Of a stretch of 64,000 bases of DNA, positions 9,101 to 17,943 are shown piece by piece (the stretch's first letter is position 1; each line of letters starts with the position of its first letter). Where the stretch lies: NCBI GenBank assembly GCA_002837195.1, contig KZ478066.1:1-64000 (forward strand), given 5' to 3'. The notes under the pieces are model-generated. The model had not been told where the DNA came from. It did not search any database and saw only the letters and a program-made list of their open reading frames with translations. This DNA is from Enterobacterales bacterium CwR94. GTDB taxonomy: Bacteria; Pseudomonadota; Gammaproteobacteria; Enterobacterales; Enterobacteriaceae. Made by a program: the position numbers and the translations under genes.

Positions 9101-10591
9101 TTACTCTTTCTGCATCACGACAGGCTGGGCATACTCACCGCCTGCCGCCACGCGTTCTTCACGGGCAATCCAGCGATACAGCACACCACTCAGTATGGCG
9201 CCAATAAACCAACTAAAATTGGCGACGGCGTGCAGCGACGGTATAAAACTGATCACCAGGCCGATGGCAACCGCAGGCAAGAGAGCAGCGATCGCTTTTG
9301 GGTTGAAACCGCCGCGATACCAGTATCGGCCTTTTGGTGTGTCGTCAAACAGGTCATCGACCGAGACATGACCGCGCTTAATGATATAGAAATCCACCAG
9401 CAAGATACCAAATAGCGGACCAATAAAGGCACCCAATACATCCAGCGTATAGTGGATTAATTCCGGAGATTGAAACAGATTCCAGGGCGTTAACAGCACC
9501 GAGCCCACGGCGGCTATCATGCCACCCATGCGAAAGCTGATTTTTTGTGGCGAGCAGTTGGAAAAATCAAACGCGGGGGAAACAAAGTTCGCCACAATGT
9601 TGATTCCGATGGTGGCGGTAATCATGGTGAGCAAGCCAATGGCGACGGCCAGATCATTGCCTACCATACTCACTGTTTCGATAGGATCGGTAATCATTTT
9701 ACCAAACAGCGATTGGGTGCCAGAAACAATCACCACGGTAACAATAGAAAACAGCAAAAAGTTAAAGGGCAGTCCCCAGCGGTTGCCGCGGCGTATTTCG
9801 CTCATGCTTTTCCCGTAACGCGAAAAATCACCGAAATTCAGCAGTGGGCCAGAGAAATAGGACACCACCAGCGCCGTTGCGGTAATCATTTGCCAGGTTT
9901 GTTCCCCTGCCGTTAATGACTTGCTGGAAAGCGTAAAAGAGATCCCGTCGAATCCAGTTTTGTATACAATCCAGCCCGCGAGGGCGACCATGACCACGTA
10001 TACCGCAGGGCCAGCCACATCTATAAAGCGCTTAATCGCGCTCATACCGTGCCAAAACACCATCGCCTGTAATACCCACATAATGGCAAAACAGATCCAA
10101 CCGAGTGTCGATAACCCCAGCCAACTACTTTGTGTCAGGGTACTCAACGATGGCCAGAACTTCAGCATAATCAGCATCATTGCATTCGAAGCTAACCAGG
10201 TTTGAATACCGTACCAGGCAAAGGCGATCAAGCCACGAATCACCGCGGGAATATTGGCACCAAATACACCAAAGGCCTGGCGGCAAATAACCGCATAGGG
10301 AACCCCTGCCATTTGGCTGGGTTTGGCCACCAGGTTAGCGCAAATTTGCACGATGCAAATTCCCACCAGCAAGCACAGCAGCACCTGCCAACTAGCCAGT
10401 CCTAGCGTAAAGAAACTGGCTGCGACCACATAGCCGCCCATGCTATGCACATCCGACATCCAAAATGAAAAGATGTTGTACCAGCTCCAGTTCTGATCGC
10501 GCGTTGGAGCGAGATCTTCATTACAGAGGCGCGGGCTGTAACCTGCATTGGCCCCAGCCGCGAATCGGGATTGTTTTTCACTGTTTGGCAT
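9101..10591 (-). CDS. NCS1-family permease, probably for allantoin or a related purine catabolite
   Basis: A 496-residue protein with about 12 membrane helices. Its N-terminal segment (GYSPRLCNEDLAPTRDQNWSWYNIFSFWMSDVHSMGGY) is typical of nucleobase:cation symporter-1 proteins such as PucI and Mhp1. The start at 10591 has GCAGG/AGGAG upstream; the open frame continues to 10753. It is divergent from a GntR regulator that opens an allantoin-degrading operon, so allantoin is the most likely substrate. Hydantoins or uracil remain possible. A TTGTATACAA site lies inside the gene at 9960. Confidence 0.85.
   Translation of the reverse strand: MPNSEKQSRFAAGANAGYSPRLCNEDLAPTRDQNWSWYNIFSFWMSDVHSMGGYVVAASFFTLGLASWQVLLCLLVGICIVQICANLVAKPSQMAGVPYAVICRQAFGVFGANIPAVIRGLIAFAWYGIQTWLASNAMMLIMLKFWPSLSTLTQSSWLGLSTLGWICFAIMWVLQAMVFWHGMSAIKRFIDVAGPAVYVVMVALAGWIVYKTGFDGISFTLSSKSLTAGEQTWQMITATALVVSYFSGPLLNFGDFSRYGKSMSEIRRGNRWGLPFNFLLFSIVTVVIVSGTQSLFGKMITDPIETVSMVGNDLAVAIGLLTMITATIGINIVANFVSPAFDFSNCSPQKISFRMGGMIAAVGSVLLTPWNLFQSPELIHYTLDVLGAFIGPLFGILLVDFYIIKRGHVSVDDLFDDTPKGRYWYRGGFNPKAIAALLPAVAIGLVISFIPSLHAVANFSWFIGAILSGVLYRWIAREERVAAGGEYAQPVVMQKE
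9960..9969. promoter_or_regulatory. Second TTGTATACAA site inside the permease gene
   Basis: A 10-bp perfect palindrome identical to the core of the operator candidate at 10657-10672. It lies about 0.6 kb into the permease coding region. It could be an auxiliary binding site for the GntR regulator, or coincidental codons (encoding VYK). Confidence 0.3.
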
Positions 10592-10656
10592 GAAACCTGC
10601 TCCTGAAGATAGAAGGGATGACCCACAGTGAATTGCAGGATCCAGGCCAACCCGTA

Positions 10657-10672
10657 TTTTTGTATACAAAAA
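10657..10672. promoter_or_regulatory. Operator candidate for the GntR regulator
   Basis: A perfect 16-bp palindrome, TTTTTGTATACAAAAA, sits in the 136-nt divergent region between the NCS1 permease and the GntR gene. TGTATACA-type palindromes are typical sites of FadR/FCD-type GntR proteins. Position and symmetry suggest that it controls both directions. Confidence 0.65.
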
Positions 10673-10727
10673 AGCATGATGCTGTGTACAGTTTGTTAAA
10701 GATGAAAGGGAGTGACGGGAGTCTGTC

Positions 10728-11447
10728 ATGAAGCACGAAGAACGCTTGAGCACCGCGTCTGACCTGAAAGATAAAGATGAACCTATCTTTCAGGCTTTGA
10801 TGACGGCGATAGTGGAACATCAGTTGCCCCCCGGCAGTAAGTTGCCCGAGGAGGCACTGTCTGAGGTCTTTGGCGTGAGCCGAACAGGCATTAGAAAGGT
10901 GCTCCAGCGCCTCGCCGCAGTGCAAATGGTCACGTTGACGCCCAAACGTGGTGCACAGGTGGCGACACCGACAGTGGAAGAGTCTCAGGATATTTTCCGC
11001 ACGCGAATGTTGCTGGAATGCGCCAACCTTGAAGAGGTCATCGCGCACTGCCAGCCGCCGCATCTTGCCGCGCTGGAAGCGCTGTCACGACAGGAAGAGC
11101 TGGCACATCAACAGCGTGAAGGGGCGACGGCCATTCGTCTGTCCGCTCAATTTCATATTCAACTGCAGGCGATTGCTGGCAATCAGGTCTTAACCGACAT
11201 GGTCACGCGCCTGGCCCAGCGTTCATCACTGGTGATTGCCGCCTGGGGCGCGCCCTGGCAGCAAGGGTGCCGCTGTCATGACCATGACACGCTGATTGTT
11301 TTACTGCGCCAAAAAGCGTTGCCGGAATTGCGATCGGCGATGCAGCACCACTTTGAACATATCGTTGCCAGTCTGCGTTTTGAGCGGGAAGGCGACGGCG
11401 TGCCGGATTTTGCCCGGCTGTTTGCGCGTCAGAAAAGGGAGTCATAA
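10728..11447 (+). CDS. hpxS: GntR-family (FCD domain) transcriptional regulator of the allantoin genes
   Basis: A 239-residue regulator. Its N-terminal winged helix (about residues 18-85) includes LPPGSKLPEEALSEVFGVSRTGIRKVLQRLAA. A helical FCD ligand domain follows (RTRMLLECANLEEVIAHC... FHIQLQAIAGNQVL... DHDTLIVLLRQK). GGGAG lies about 7 nt upstream of the ATG. Its TAA stop overlaps the ATG of the racemase gene by one base, so it is co-translated with the pathway it probably controls. The name follows the Klebsiella HpxS regulator by context and family. Confidence 0.8.
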   Translation: MKHEERLSTASDLKDKDEPIFQALMTAIVEHQLPPGSKLPEEALSEVFGVSRTGIRKVLQRLAAVQMVTLTPKRGAQVATPTVEESQDIFRTRMLLECANLEEVIAHCQPPHLAALEALSRQEELAHQQREGATAIRLSAQFHIQLQAIAGNQVLTDMVTRLAQRSSLVIAAWGAPWQQGCRCHDHDTLIVLLRQKALPELRSAMQHHFEHIVASLRFEREGDGVPDFARLFARQKRES

Positions 11448-12181
11448 TGTCTCAACTTATCCAGGTGATTAATCCCAATACCAGCCACGCCATGATCCGC
11501 AGCATAGGCGAGGCAGCCCGTGCTGTGGCGGCACCGGGCACCGAAATTGTGGCGGTCTGTCCCTCACAGGGTGTGCCTTCCATTGAAAGCCATTTTGATG
11601 AGGCCATTGCTGCCGTTGGGGTGCTCGAACAAATCAAACACGGCAAGGCACAAGGCGCACAAGGTCACATTATTGCCTGCTTTGGCGATCCCGGATTATT
11701 GGCTGCACGTGAATTGGCAACCGGTCCCGTGGTGGGCATCGCCGAAGCCGCATTTCATACGGCAACGCTGGTTGCTACGCGCTTCACCATCGTCACTACG
11801 CTGCCGCGTACGTTAATCATTGCCCGCCATCTGTTACAGCAGTACGGATTTGAACATCACTGTGCCGCGCTTCATGCGATTGATTTACCGGTGCTCGCAT
11901 TAGAGGACGGCAGTGGTTTGGCGCAGGAAAAAGTGCGTGCGCGTTGTTTACAGGCAAAACGGGAGGACGGTAGCGGTGCCATTGTGCTGGGCTGCGGCGG
12001 CATGGCCGGGCTGGCTCAATCTCTTACCCAGGAGCTGGGTATGCCAGTGATTGACGGCGTAAGCGCTGCGGTCAAGCTGGTGGAATCCCTGATTGCCCTG
12101 CGACTGAATACCAGCAAACACGGTGATCTGGATTACCCGATTAAAAAAGAACTCAGCGGTGCTTTTCACGGCCTGAATTGA
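11447..12181 (+). CDS. hpxA: Allantoin racemase (Asp/Glu/hydantoin racemase family)
   Basis: A 244-residue racemase that interconverts R- and S-allantoin so that the stereospecific allantoinase can use both. The two catalytic cysteines of the family are visible: Cys78 in HIIACFGDPG and Cys183 in VLGCGGMAGL. The length and spacing fit Klebsiella HpxA. It starts within the stop of the GntR gene (TAATG) and is followed by an allantoinase gene, which supports the substrate call. Confidence 0.9.
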   Translation: MSQLIQVINPNTSHAMIRSIGEAARAVAAPGTEIVAVCPSQGVPSIESHFDEAIAAVGVLEQIKHGKAQGAQGHIIACFGDPGLLAARELATGPVVGIAEAAFHTATLVATRFTIVTTLPRTLIIARHLLQQYGFEHHCAALHAIDLPVLALEDGSGLAQEKVRARCLQAKREDGSGAIVLGCGGMAGLAQSLTQELGMPVIDGVSAAVKLVESLIALRLNTSKHGDLDYPIKKELSGAFHGLN

Positions 12182-12201
12182 GCGACACCACAGGAACGGA
12201 C

Positions 12202-13149
12202 ATGACAGACACTCACTACGCTTTGCATCAAGATTATCCACGTGACCTGATTGGTTATGCCGGAAAGCCGCCGCATGCTGCCTGGCCGCAGGGCGCGCGC
12301 ATTGCCGTGCAGTTTGTACTGAACTACGAAGAGGGAGCAGAAAATCATGTTCTGCATGGTGATGCCGGTTCGGAGCAGTTTCTGTCTGACATCATTGGTG
12401 CGTCCAGTTTTCCTGACCGGCATATGTCCATGGATTCGCTGTATGAATATGGCGCGCGCGCCGGGTTCTGGCGCATTCATCATGAGTTTGTGAAGCGCAA
12501 TTTGCCCTTGACCGTGTTTGGCGTTGCGATGGCACTGGCGCGGCATCCCGAGATCGTCGCGGCCATTAAAGCGGCGAATTATGACGTGGTCAGCCACGGC
12601 TGGCGTTGGATCCATTATCAAAACATGGACATCCACCAGGAGCGTGAACATATGCAGCACGCGCTACAGGTTCTCACGGCGTTATTTGGCAAAACACCCA
12701 CCGGCTGGTACACCGGGCGCGATAGCCCCAATACGCGGCGGCTGGTGGCTGAACAGGATGCATTAACCTACGACAGTGATTATTACGGTGATGATCTGCC
12801 GTTTTGGACTCTGGTGGCCTGTGGCGAAGGAGAGGTGAAACCGCACCTGGTGATCCCCTATACGCTGGAGTGCAACGACATGCGCTTCGCAACGCCGCAA
12901 GGGTTTAACACCGCGGAGCAGTTTTACACCTATTTGCGGGACAGTTTTGACGTGCTGTATGAAGAAGGGGAAACGTCGCCGAAAATGATGTCGATAGGCA
13001 TGCATTGCCGCCTGTTGGGGCGTCCTGGACGTTTTCGGGCCTTACAGCGCTTTCTTGATCATATTCAGCAGCACAGCGATGTGTGGATCTGCACTCGCCA
13101 GCAAATTGCCGATCACTGGCAGCAGCACCATCCCTACAAGCCCGCGTAA
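12202..13149 (+). CDS. puuE: Allantoinase, PuuE type (polysaccharide-deacetylase fold)
   Basis: A 315-residue metal-independent-type allantoinase converting allantoin to allantoate (HpxB in Klebsiella). It carries the family landmarks YPRDLIGYAGKPPHAAWP, QFVLNYEEGAE, HGWRWIHYQ and GWYTGRDSPNTRRL. AGGAA upstream favours the ATG at 12202; a TTG at 12178 overlapping the hpxA stop is in frame. It is the third gene of the GntR-hpxA-puuE operon. Confidence 0.9.
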   Translation: MTDTHYALHQDYPRDLIGYAGKPPHAAWPQGARIAVQFVLNYEEGAENHVLHGDAGSEQFLSDIIGASSFPDRHMSMDSLYEYGARAGFWRIHHEFVKRNLPLTVFGVAMALARHPEIVAAIKAANYDVVSHGWRWIHYQNMDIHQEREHMQHALQVLTALFGKTPTGWYTGRDSPNTRRLVAEQDALTYDSDYYGDDLPFWTLVACGEGEVKPHLVIPYTLECNDMRFATPQGFNTAEQFYTYLRDSFDVLYEEGETSPKMMSIGMHCRLLGRPGRFRALQRFLDHIQQHSDVWICTRQQIADHWQQHHPYKPA

Positions 13150-13167
13150 ACCGCAGGCTAAGGCGAA

Positions 13168-13188
13168 CAGGGGGCAATTGGCCCCCTG
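13168..13188. other. Hairpin between convergent puuE and hpxZ
   Basis: A perfect 8-bp stem, CAGGGGGC / GCCCCCTG, with a 5-nt loop in the short gap between convergent genes. There is no T-tract. It may limit read-through from both sides. Confidence 0.5.
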
Positions 13189-13191
13189 ACC

Positions 13192-13566
13192 TCAACGCAT
13201 TACACTGACATGGGCGGCAACGATCCGCCATCCTTCTGCGTGCTTTACCCAGGTTTGTTGCTGGCGGCCTATGTGCGCCGATCCTTCGCGTGTGAATTCG
13301 GTGCTGCACACCGCATAGTCGTCACCAAAGGTGGTAATCACGGTATTGCTCAGCGCGCGCATCAGTCCCGCGCTGGGGCGCGCGGCGCGAAAATCACGAA
13401 TAGCATCGATGCCATATAAATTCTCACCTGCGCCCAGACGTACGGTGCGCTCGTCGTGCCAGAACAGCGCATCCAGAACGGGGATATCATTGGTGATCAG
13501 CGCCTGTTCATAGCGATAAAAGGCGGCCGTCACGGCGCTTAAGGTCTCAGGATGATTAATTTGCAT
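13192..13566 (-). CDS. hpxZ: HpxZ, NTF2/SnoaL-like protein of oxalurate catabolism
   Basis: A 124-residue small alpha+beta protein (DUF3225 type: FYRYEQALITNDIPVLDALFWHDERTVRLGAGENLYGIDAIRDFRAAR...). It is always found with the hpxWXY amidohydrolase genes. Its biochemical role is not settled. It overlaps the end of hpxY by 11 nt and is the last gene of the hpxW-X-Y-Z operon. Confidence 0.85.
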   Translation of the reverse strand: MQINHPETLSAVTAAFYRYEQALITNDIPVLDALFWHDERTVRLGAGENLYGIDAIRDFRAARPSAGLMRALSNTVITTFGDDYAVCSTEFTREGSAHIGRQQQTWVKHAEGWRIVAAHVSVMR

Positions 13567-14965
13567 GGGACATCTCCAGGGGGGCGGCGGTGGCCACGGT
13601 TAATCCTTGCTGCTCAAGCCAGTGGGCGACTTGCAAACAGCGATCTTCACGATAGGGAGCGGCAATCACCTGCACCCCAATGGGCAGACCCGAGGCGGCC
13701 CGAAGTGGCACCGTGACAACAGGGACACCCAGAAAGGAGATCGGTTGCGTCAGCATGCCCATACTGGCTTTGACGTTCATCTCGGTCTGGTTAAGCAGCA
13801 GGGTTTGCTGACCAATCACGGTGGCACAGCAGGGAGTGGCTGGCGCGAGTAAAATATCGAAAGTCGCAAAATCAGGCAGAACGCGGTCATGAAACCAGCG
13901 ACGAAAACGCTGGGCTTGCAACGCCCAGGCGGCAGGCATCATGCCTCCGGCCAATAACCGTTCGCGGGAGTTGGGTTCAAAGTGCTCCGGCTCACGTTGT
14001 AACGCGGGCAAATAGGCATTGCCACCTTCAGATCCCGTGAGCAGAAACGCTGCGTTACGGGCGAGTTCTGCTTCTGGCCACACCACTTCCGCGTGCGCGT
14101 TGAGCGCTTTGGCCACGCGCGCAACGGCATCCCGTGCATCCTCATCGCACCATTGCTGGAAATAACCGCCCAGCACGCCGACACGCAATCCAGCGGGCAG
14201 ATTTTCCAGCACTGGAGTCACAGATTCCGTGGCGCGTGCACTTTGAAAGGCGTCAGCCGGATCGACACCTTGTAAGATGTCATACACCTGCGCCAAATCC
14301 TGGCTGGAACGGGCGAAGGGCCCGATATGATCGAGGCTGGCGACAAAGGGATGGCTGCCGCTGCGCGATAAGCGCCCAAAACTCGGCTTTAAGCCAAAAA
14401 TACCGCTTAGCGAGGCCGGAACACGAATTGAACCGTTGGTGTCCGTGCCGAGTGAAAAGGGGACGATTCCGGCAGCAACGGCCGCCGCAGAGCCACCGGA
14501 TGATCCGCCTGCGACACGGGTCAGATCGTGCGGATTGCGCGTGGGGCCATAGTGACTGTTTTCGGTGGTAAACCCATAAGCATAGGCATCCATATTTAAC
14601 ATACCGCTGAGTGTGGCCCCGGCATGGTGTAGCTGGCGGATAGCAAAGGCATCTGCGCGGGCAGCGGGACGATGAGCAAACAGGCTGGCGCCGGCCAGCG
14701 TGCTGTGGCCCTGCACATCAAACAGATTTTTAACCGCGTAGGGAATGCCCGCCAGCGGGGGCAACGTTTCGCCGCGTTGCCGCTGCTTATCCACCGCGTC
14801 TGCTTCCGCGAGCAGGCGATCGTCAGTTACGGTTGTCCACGCATTGAGCTGCGGATTGTCACGGGCGATTTTCTGCAGGGTATCCTGTGCAACTTCTCGT
14901 GCACTGAGTTCCCCTTGAGCGATCAGCCGATGTAATTCAGTCAGCGAAAAAACGGGCAGCGTCAT
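13556..14965 (-). CDS. hpxY: AtzE-family amidase HpxY
   Basis: A 469-residue amidase-signature enzyme. The Lys-cisSer-Ser triad is readable as Lys79 ([10 protein letters not shown]), Ser155 ([12 protein letters not shown]) and Ser179 ([13 protein letters not shown]), with the usual 24-residue spacing between the serines. In the related AtzE-AtzG pair a small partner is needed for activity. Here hpxX plays that part and overlaps the hpxY start by ATGA. It probably hydrolyses an acylurea such as oxalurate, which is an inference from the cluster. Confidence 0.88.
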   Translation of the reverse strand: MTLPVFSLTELHRLIAQGELSAREVAQDTLQKIARDNPQLNAWTTVTDDRLLAEADAVDKQRQRGETLPPLAGIPYAVKNLFDVQGHSTLAGASLFAHRPAARADAFAIRQLHHAGATLSGMLNMDAYAYGFTTENSHYGPTRNPHDLTRVAGGSSGGSAAAVAAGIVPFSLGTDTNGSIRVPASLSGIFGLKPSFGRLSRSGSHPFVASLDHIGPFARSSQDLAQVYDILQGVDPADAFQSARATESVTPVLENLPAGLRVGVLGGYFQQWCDEDARDAVARVAKALNAHAEVVWPEAELARNAAFLLTGSEGGNAYLPALQREPEHFEPNSRERLLAGGMMPAAWALQAQRFRRWFHDRVLPDFATFDILLAPATPCCATVIGQQTLLLNQTEMNVKASMGMLTQPISFLGVPVVTVPLRAASGLPIGVQVIAAPYREDRCLQVAHWLEQQGLTVATAAPLEMSHAN

Positions 14966-15153
14966 AGCCGGTACACTCCTGCCACATCGAGGCGGTCATC
15001 AAGCGGAAAAGCCATTAGTGGCGTCGCCATACCGGCGATACGCTGAAACTGCACCAGCAGCTCAGCGCGACGTGCATCATCCAGTGACATGCCCAGTGCG
15101 GTTTCCATTTGCAACAGATAGCTTGACCAGTCAGGGGTTAAAGCCGTGTTCAT
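14962..15153 (-). CDS. hpxX: HpxX, small AtzG-like (DUF4089) subunit
   Basis: A 63-residue, mostly helical protein with the pattern YLLQMETALGMSLDDARRAELLVQFQRIAGMATPLMAFPL, as in AtzG/DUF4089 partners of AtzE amidases. Its stop overlaps the hpxY start (ATGA), consistent with stoichiometric coupling. It lies 12 nt after hpxW. Confidence 0.82.
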   Translation of the reverse strand: MNTALTPDWSSYLLQMETALGMSLDDARRAELLVQFQRIAGMATPLMAFPLDDRLDVAGVYRL

Positions 15154-15165
15154 TTGTCTCTCCTG

Positions 15166-16749
15166 TTAAAAACCGGCTGCGCTGCCGTTGCTGCGTGGAT
15201 CCCATGCGCCTTCCAGCATTCCGTTGGTGTGACGCACAATCGCGCCGGCATGGCCGACGGTTTCACTAAAATCGGCGAGCAGCTCTACGTCATGGCCTAG
15301 TGCGCGCAGTGTGGCAACGGTCGCGGGGGTATAGCGCCCCTCCAGTTTTAAGCTGTCGGTGGTTTGGCCCCATGTGCGACCAAGCAGCCAGCGCGGTGCG
15401 GTCAATGCGGTTTGCAAATCCCACCCCTGAACGACATGGCGCGTAAAAATGGCGGCCTGCGTTTGTGGTTGCCCGTCACCGCCCATGGCGCCATACACCA
15501 TCACGCGACCATCTTGCAGTCGTGCGGCGGCAGGGTTAAGGGTATGAAACGGCTGTTTTCCGGGGGCTAAGGCCAACAGATGATGGGGATCGAGGCTGAA
15601 GGACGCGCCGCGGTTTTGCCAGACAATACCGGTATCCGGGATCACTACGCCGCTGCCAAATTCGTGATAAATGCTCTGAATAAAGGACACGGCGACGCCG
15701 CTGCTGTCCATGACGCCCATCCATACGGTATCGCCAGGCCCTTTACCGTCGCCCCAACTGGCAGCACGCTCAGTACTTACCTGTGCAGCAAGCTGTGCCA
15801 GATGGGCTTCACTCAGCAGCGATTGCACATCGGTGCGCAGTTCACGGGGATCGGTGATATGTTCATCACGCAGGCCAAACGCCAGTTTGGTGGCCTCCAC
15901 GATGCGATGCAGCGTCTGTGCTTCATCCGCTTCTTCCATATTTAAGTGGCGCGTGATGCCGAGAATAGCCAGCGATACCAGGCCTTGTGTGGGCGGCGTC
16001 ATATTGTAGACATCCCCCTGCGGAAGGCTTAAGTGCAGCGGCGAGCACCGCGTTGCGCGGTGGCTCTGTAAATCCTCCAGCGTGATCGGCATGCCCAGTG
16101 TGCGCATGCTGGCCGCCATTTGCTGTGCCAGTGGGCCGCGATAAAAGCTATCAAGGCCCCTTTCGCTGAGGTGGCTGAGTGTGGCAGCCAGTGCAGGTTG
16201 CGTAAAGCGCTGTCCGGGACGGGGAATCTCACCTTGCAGTAAATAGGTCTCTGCAAATCCGGGTTGATGGCGCAGCTCTGCCAACTTAGAGGCGGTCGCG
16301 GCGGCCTGTGAGGCCGTGACCGGAATGCCATCAGCGGCATAACGAATCGCATCAGCCAGTAAACGCGATAACGGGAAAGGATCGCCGCCCATCTCGCTGG
16401 ACACCGCGAGGGCTTCTTGCCAGCCGCTTAAGGTGCCAGCCACGGTCAGTGCTGATTGCGGCCCACGATGGGGTATGCGTTCTGCGCCGTGATAAAAATC
16501 GGGATGTGCCAGGCTACCCGCCCGCCCACTGGCGTCAATGGCGATGGGGTCGCCGTGTGGCGGAACGATCAGCCAAAACCCGTCACCGCCAATGCTGTTC
16601 ATATGCGGATACACCACCGCAATGGTTGCCGCGGCGGCGACCATCGCCTCAATGGCATTGCCTCCTTCACGCAGTACACGTAATGCGCTCTCGCTGGCCA
16701 GATGATGTGGAGTGACCGCCATACCTGACGGTGCAAAATTACTGTGCAT
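15166..16749 (-). CDS. hpxW: Oxamate amidohydrolase (gamma-glutamyltransferase family) HpxW
   Basis: A 527-residue Ntn-hydrolase related to gamma-glutamyltransferases. Klebsiella HpxW releases ammonia from oxamate to give oxalate. The self-cleaving nucleophile is Thr341 in KGPGDTVWMGVMD. Other family blocks are VLREGGNAIEAMVAAAAT, HMNSIGGDGFW and GAMGGDGQPQTQA. There is no signal peptide if translation starts at 16749, where the open frame extends to 16815, so the enzyme is cytoplasmic. It is the first gene of hpxWXYZ and divergent from the RpiR regulator. Confidence 0.88.
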   Translation of the reverse strand: MHSNFAPSGMAVTPHHLASESALRVLREGGNAIEAMVAAAATIAVVYPHMNSIGGDGFWLIVPPHGDPIAIDASGRAGSLAHPDFYHGAERIPHRGPQSALTVAGTLSGWQEALAVSSEMGGDPFPLSRLLADAIRYAADGIPVTASQAAATASKLAELRHQPGFAETYLLQGEIPRPGQRFTQPALAATLSHLSERGLDSFYRGPLAQQMAASMRTLGMPITLEDLQSHRATRCSPLHLSLPQGDVYNMTPPTQGLVSLAILGITRHLNMEEADEAQTLHRIVEATKLAFGLRDEHITDPRELRTDVQSLLSEAHLAQLAAQVSTERAASWGDGKGPGDTVWMGVMDSSGVAVSFIQSIYHEFGSGVVIPDTGIVWQNRGASFSLDPHHLLALAPGKQPFHTLNPAAARLQDGRVMVYGAMGGDGQPQTQAAIFTRHVVQGWDLQTALTAPRWLLGRTWGQTTDSLKLEGRYTPATVATLRALGHDVELLADFSETVGHAGAIVRHTNGMLEGAWDPRSNGSAAGF

Positions 16750-16907
16750 GGTTGCGCTCTCATATCGGTAGCTGTCAGGAGGTTTTGCAAAAGCTGTACC
16801 AAAAGTGGCTGGCACTGGAATGCCCTACGCAGAATGTGAGGCACATAATTGTTGGCACCGTCTTTGTATGAAATAGTGCGACTGAAACGAACGTTACAGG
16901 AATGCCG

Positions 16908-17747
16908 ATGCAGCAGCTTGATGAACGATTAAAAAGCCACTACCCGCAACTTTCACCGCAGGAGCAGCGCGTAGCCGATTTCGTGTTTGATCATTTTGAT
17001 GATGTGATCAGCTATAACAGCGCAGAGTTGGCGCGCTTGAGCGGCGTCTCGAAAGCCACGGTCAGCCGCTTGTTTAAGCGACTGGGCTATGACAAATACA
17101 AAGACATGCGTGATGAATTGCGCACGCTGCGCCAGACCGGTATGCCCCTGACCGACAGCCGTGATGCGGTGCAGGGCAATACATTGCTGGCGCGCCATTA
17201 CAAACAGGAAATGGCGAATCTGACGCAGTGGATTAACCACATTGACAGCGAACAGTTGGCTGACGTGGTCACTGCCGTGGCGCATCGCCCGCGTATATTT
17301 ATTGTCGGTACACGAAATTCCTGGCCAGTGGCTCTGCACTTGCGTCAGCAACTGCTGCAAGTCCGTGCTCAGGTGCACCTGTTACCGCAACCTGGGCAAA
17401 CACTGGCGGAAGAGTTGATGGAAATGCGCCCGGAAGACCTCGTTGTGGTTGTCGCCTTTCGCCGACGTTCACGCATCATTAAGCCTTTATTGCTGCAACT
17501 TCAGCAACGGCAAATTCCCTCTGTGGTGTTGTGCGAACCGCAGGCACCGACAATACGGGCGCTGGCGCGCTGGCACCTTTGCGTGCCGCTCGATAGCGTT
17601 TCTGCCTTTGACAGCTACGCGGCGGTCAACAGTTTAATCAATCTGCTCTCCAATGCGGTGTTGCATGAGCTGCTGGCCAATGGGCGTCAGCGCATCCATC
17701 AAATTGCCGACCTTTACGCGCAGTTAGACGAGCTGGAGCCCCGATAA
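16908..17747 (+). CDS. hpxU: MurR/RpiR-family regulator of the hpx genes
   Basis: A 279-residue regulator with an N-terminal RpiR helix-turn-helix (about 10-80; NSAELARLSGVSKATVSRLFKRLGYDKYKDMRDEL) and a C-terminal SIS sugar-isomerase-like domain (about 115-250; RIFIVGTRNSWPVALHLRQQL). AGGA lies 7 nt before the ATG at 16908; an ATG at 16902 is too close to it. It is divergent from hpxW and upstream of the ABC transporter-hpxJK operon. By position it probably senses a late ureide intermediate and controls one or both. The symbol rests on context only. Confidence 0.72.
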   Translation: MQQLDERLKSHYPQLSPQEQRVADFVFDHFDDVISYNSAELARLSGVSKATVSRLFKRLGYDKYKDMRDELRTLRQTGMPLTDSRDAVQGNTLLARHYKQEMANLTQWINHIDSEQLADVVTAVAHRPRIFIVGTRNSWPVALHLRQQLLQVRAQVHLLPQPGQTLAEELMEMRPEDLVVVVAFRRRSRIIKPLLLQLQQRQIPSVVLCEPQAPTIRALARWHLCVPLDSVSAFDSYAAVNSLINLLSNAVLHELLANGRQRIHQIADLYAQLDELEPR

Positions 17748-17943
17748 CAGGGCACCGTTCTGGTGCTTTGCTCATGTTTGGTGCGTACAGCGCAGGCGAA
17801 ATTTTCTTTATCTTTGCCGTTTTTCGCGGATGAGCACAGGAAAATTCTGGCTAAACGCGTCAGTTCACTCTTTGGCACATTAGTTGCAGAAAGTGTTATC
17901 AGGAACCTTTTGTTTCATGATGTGATAACCGGAGTAAGCAGCG

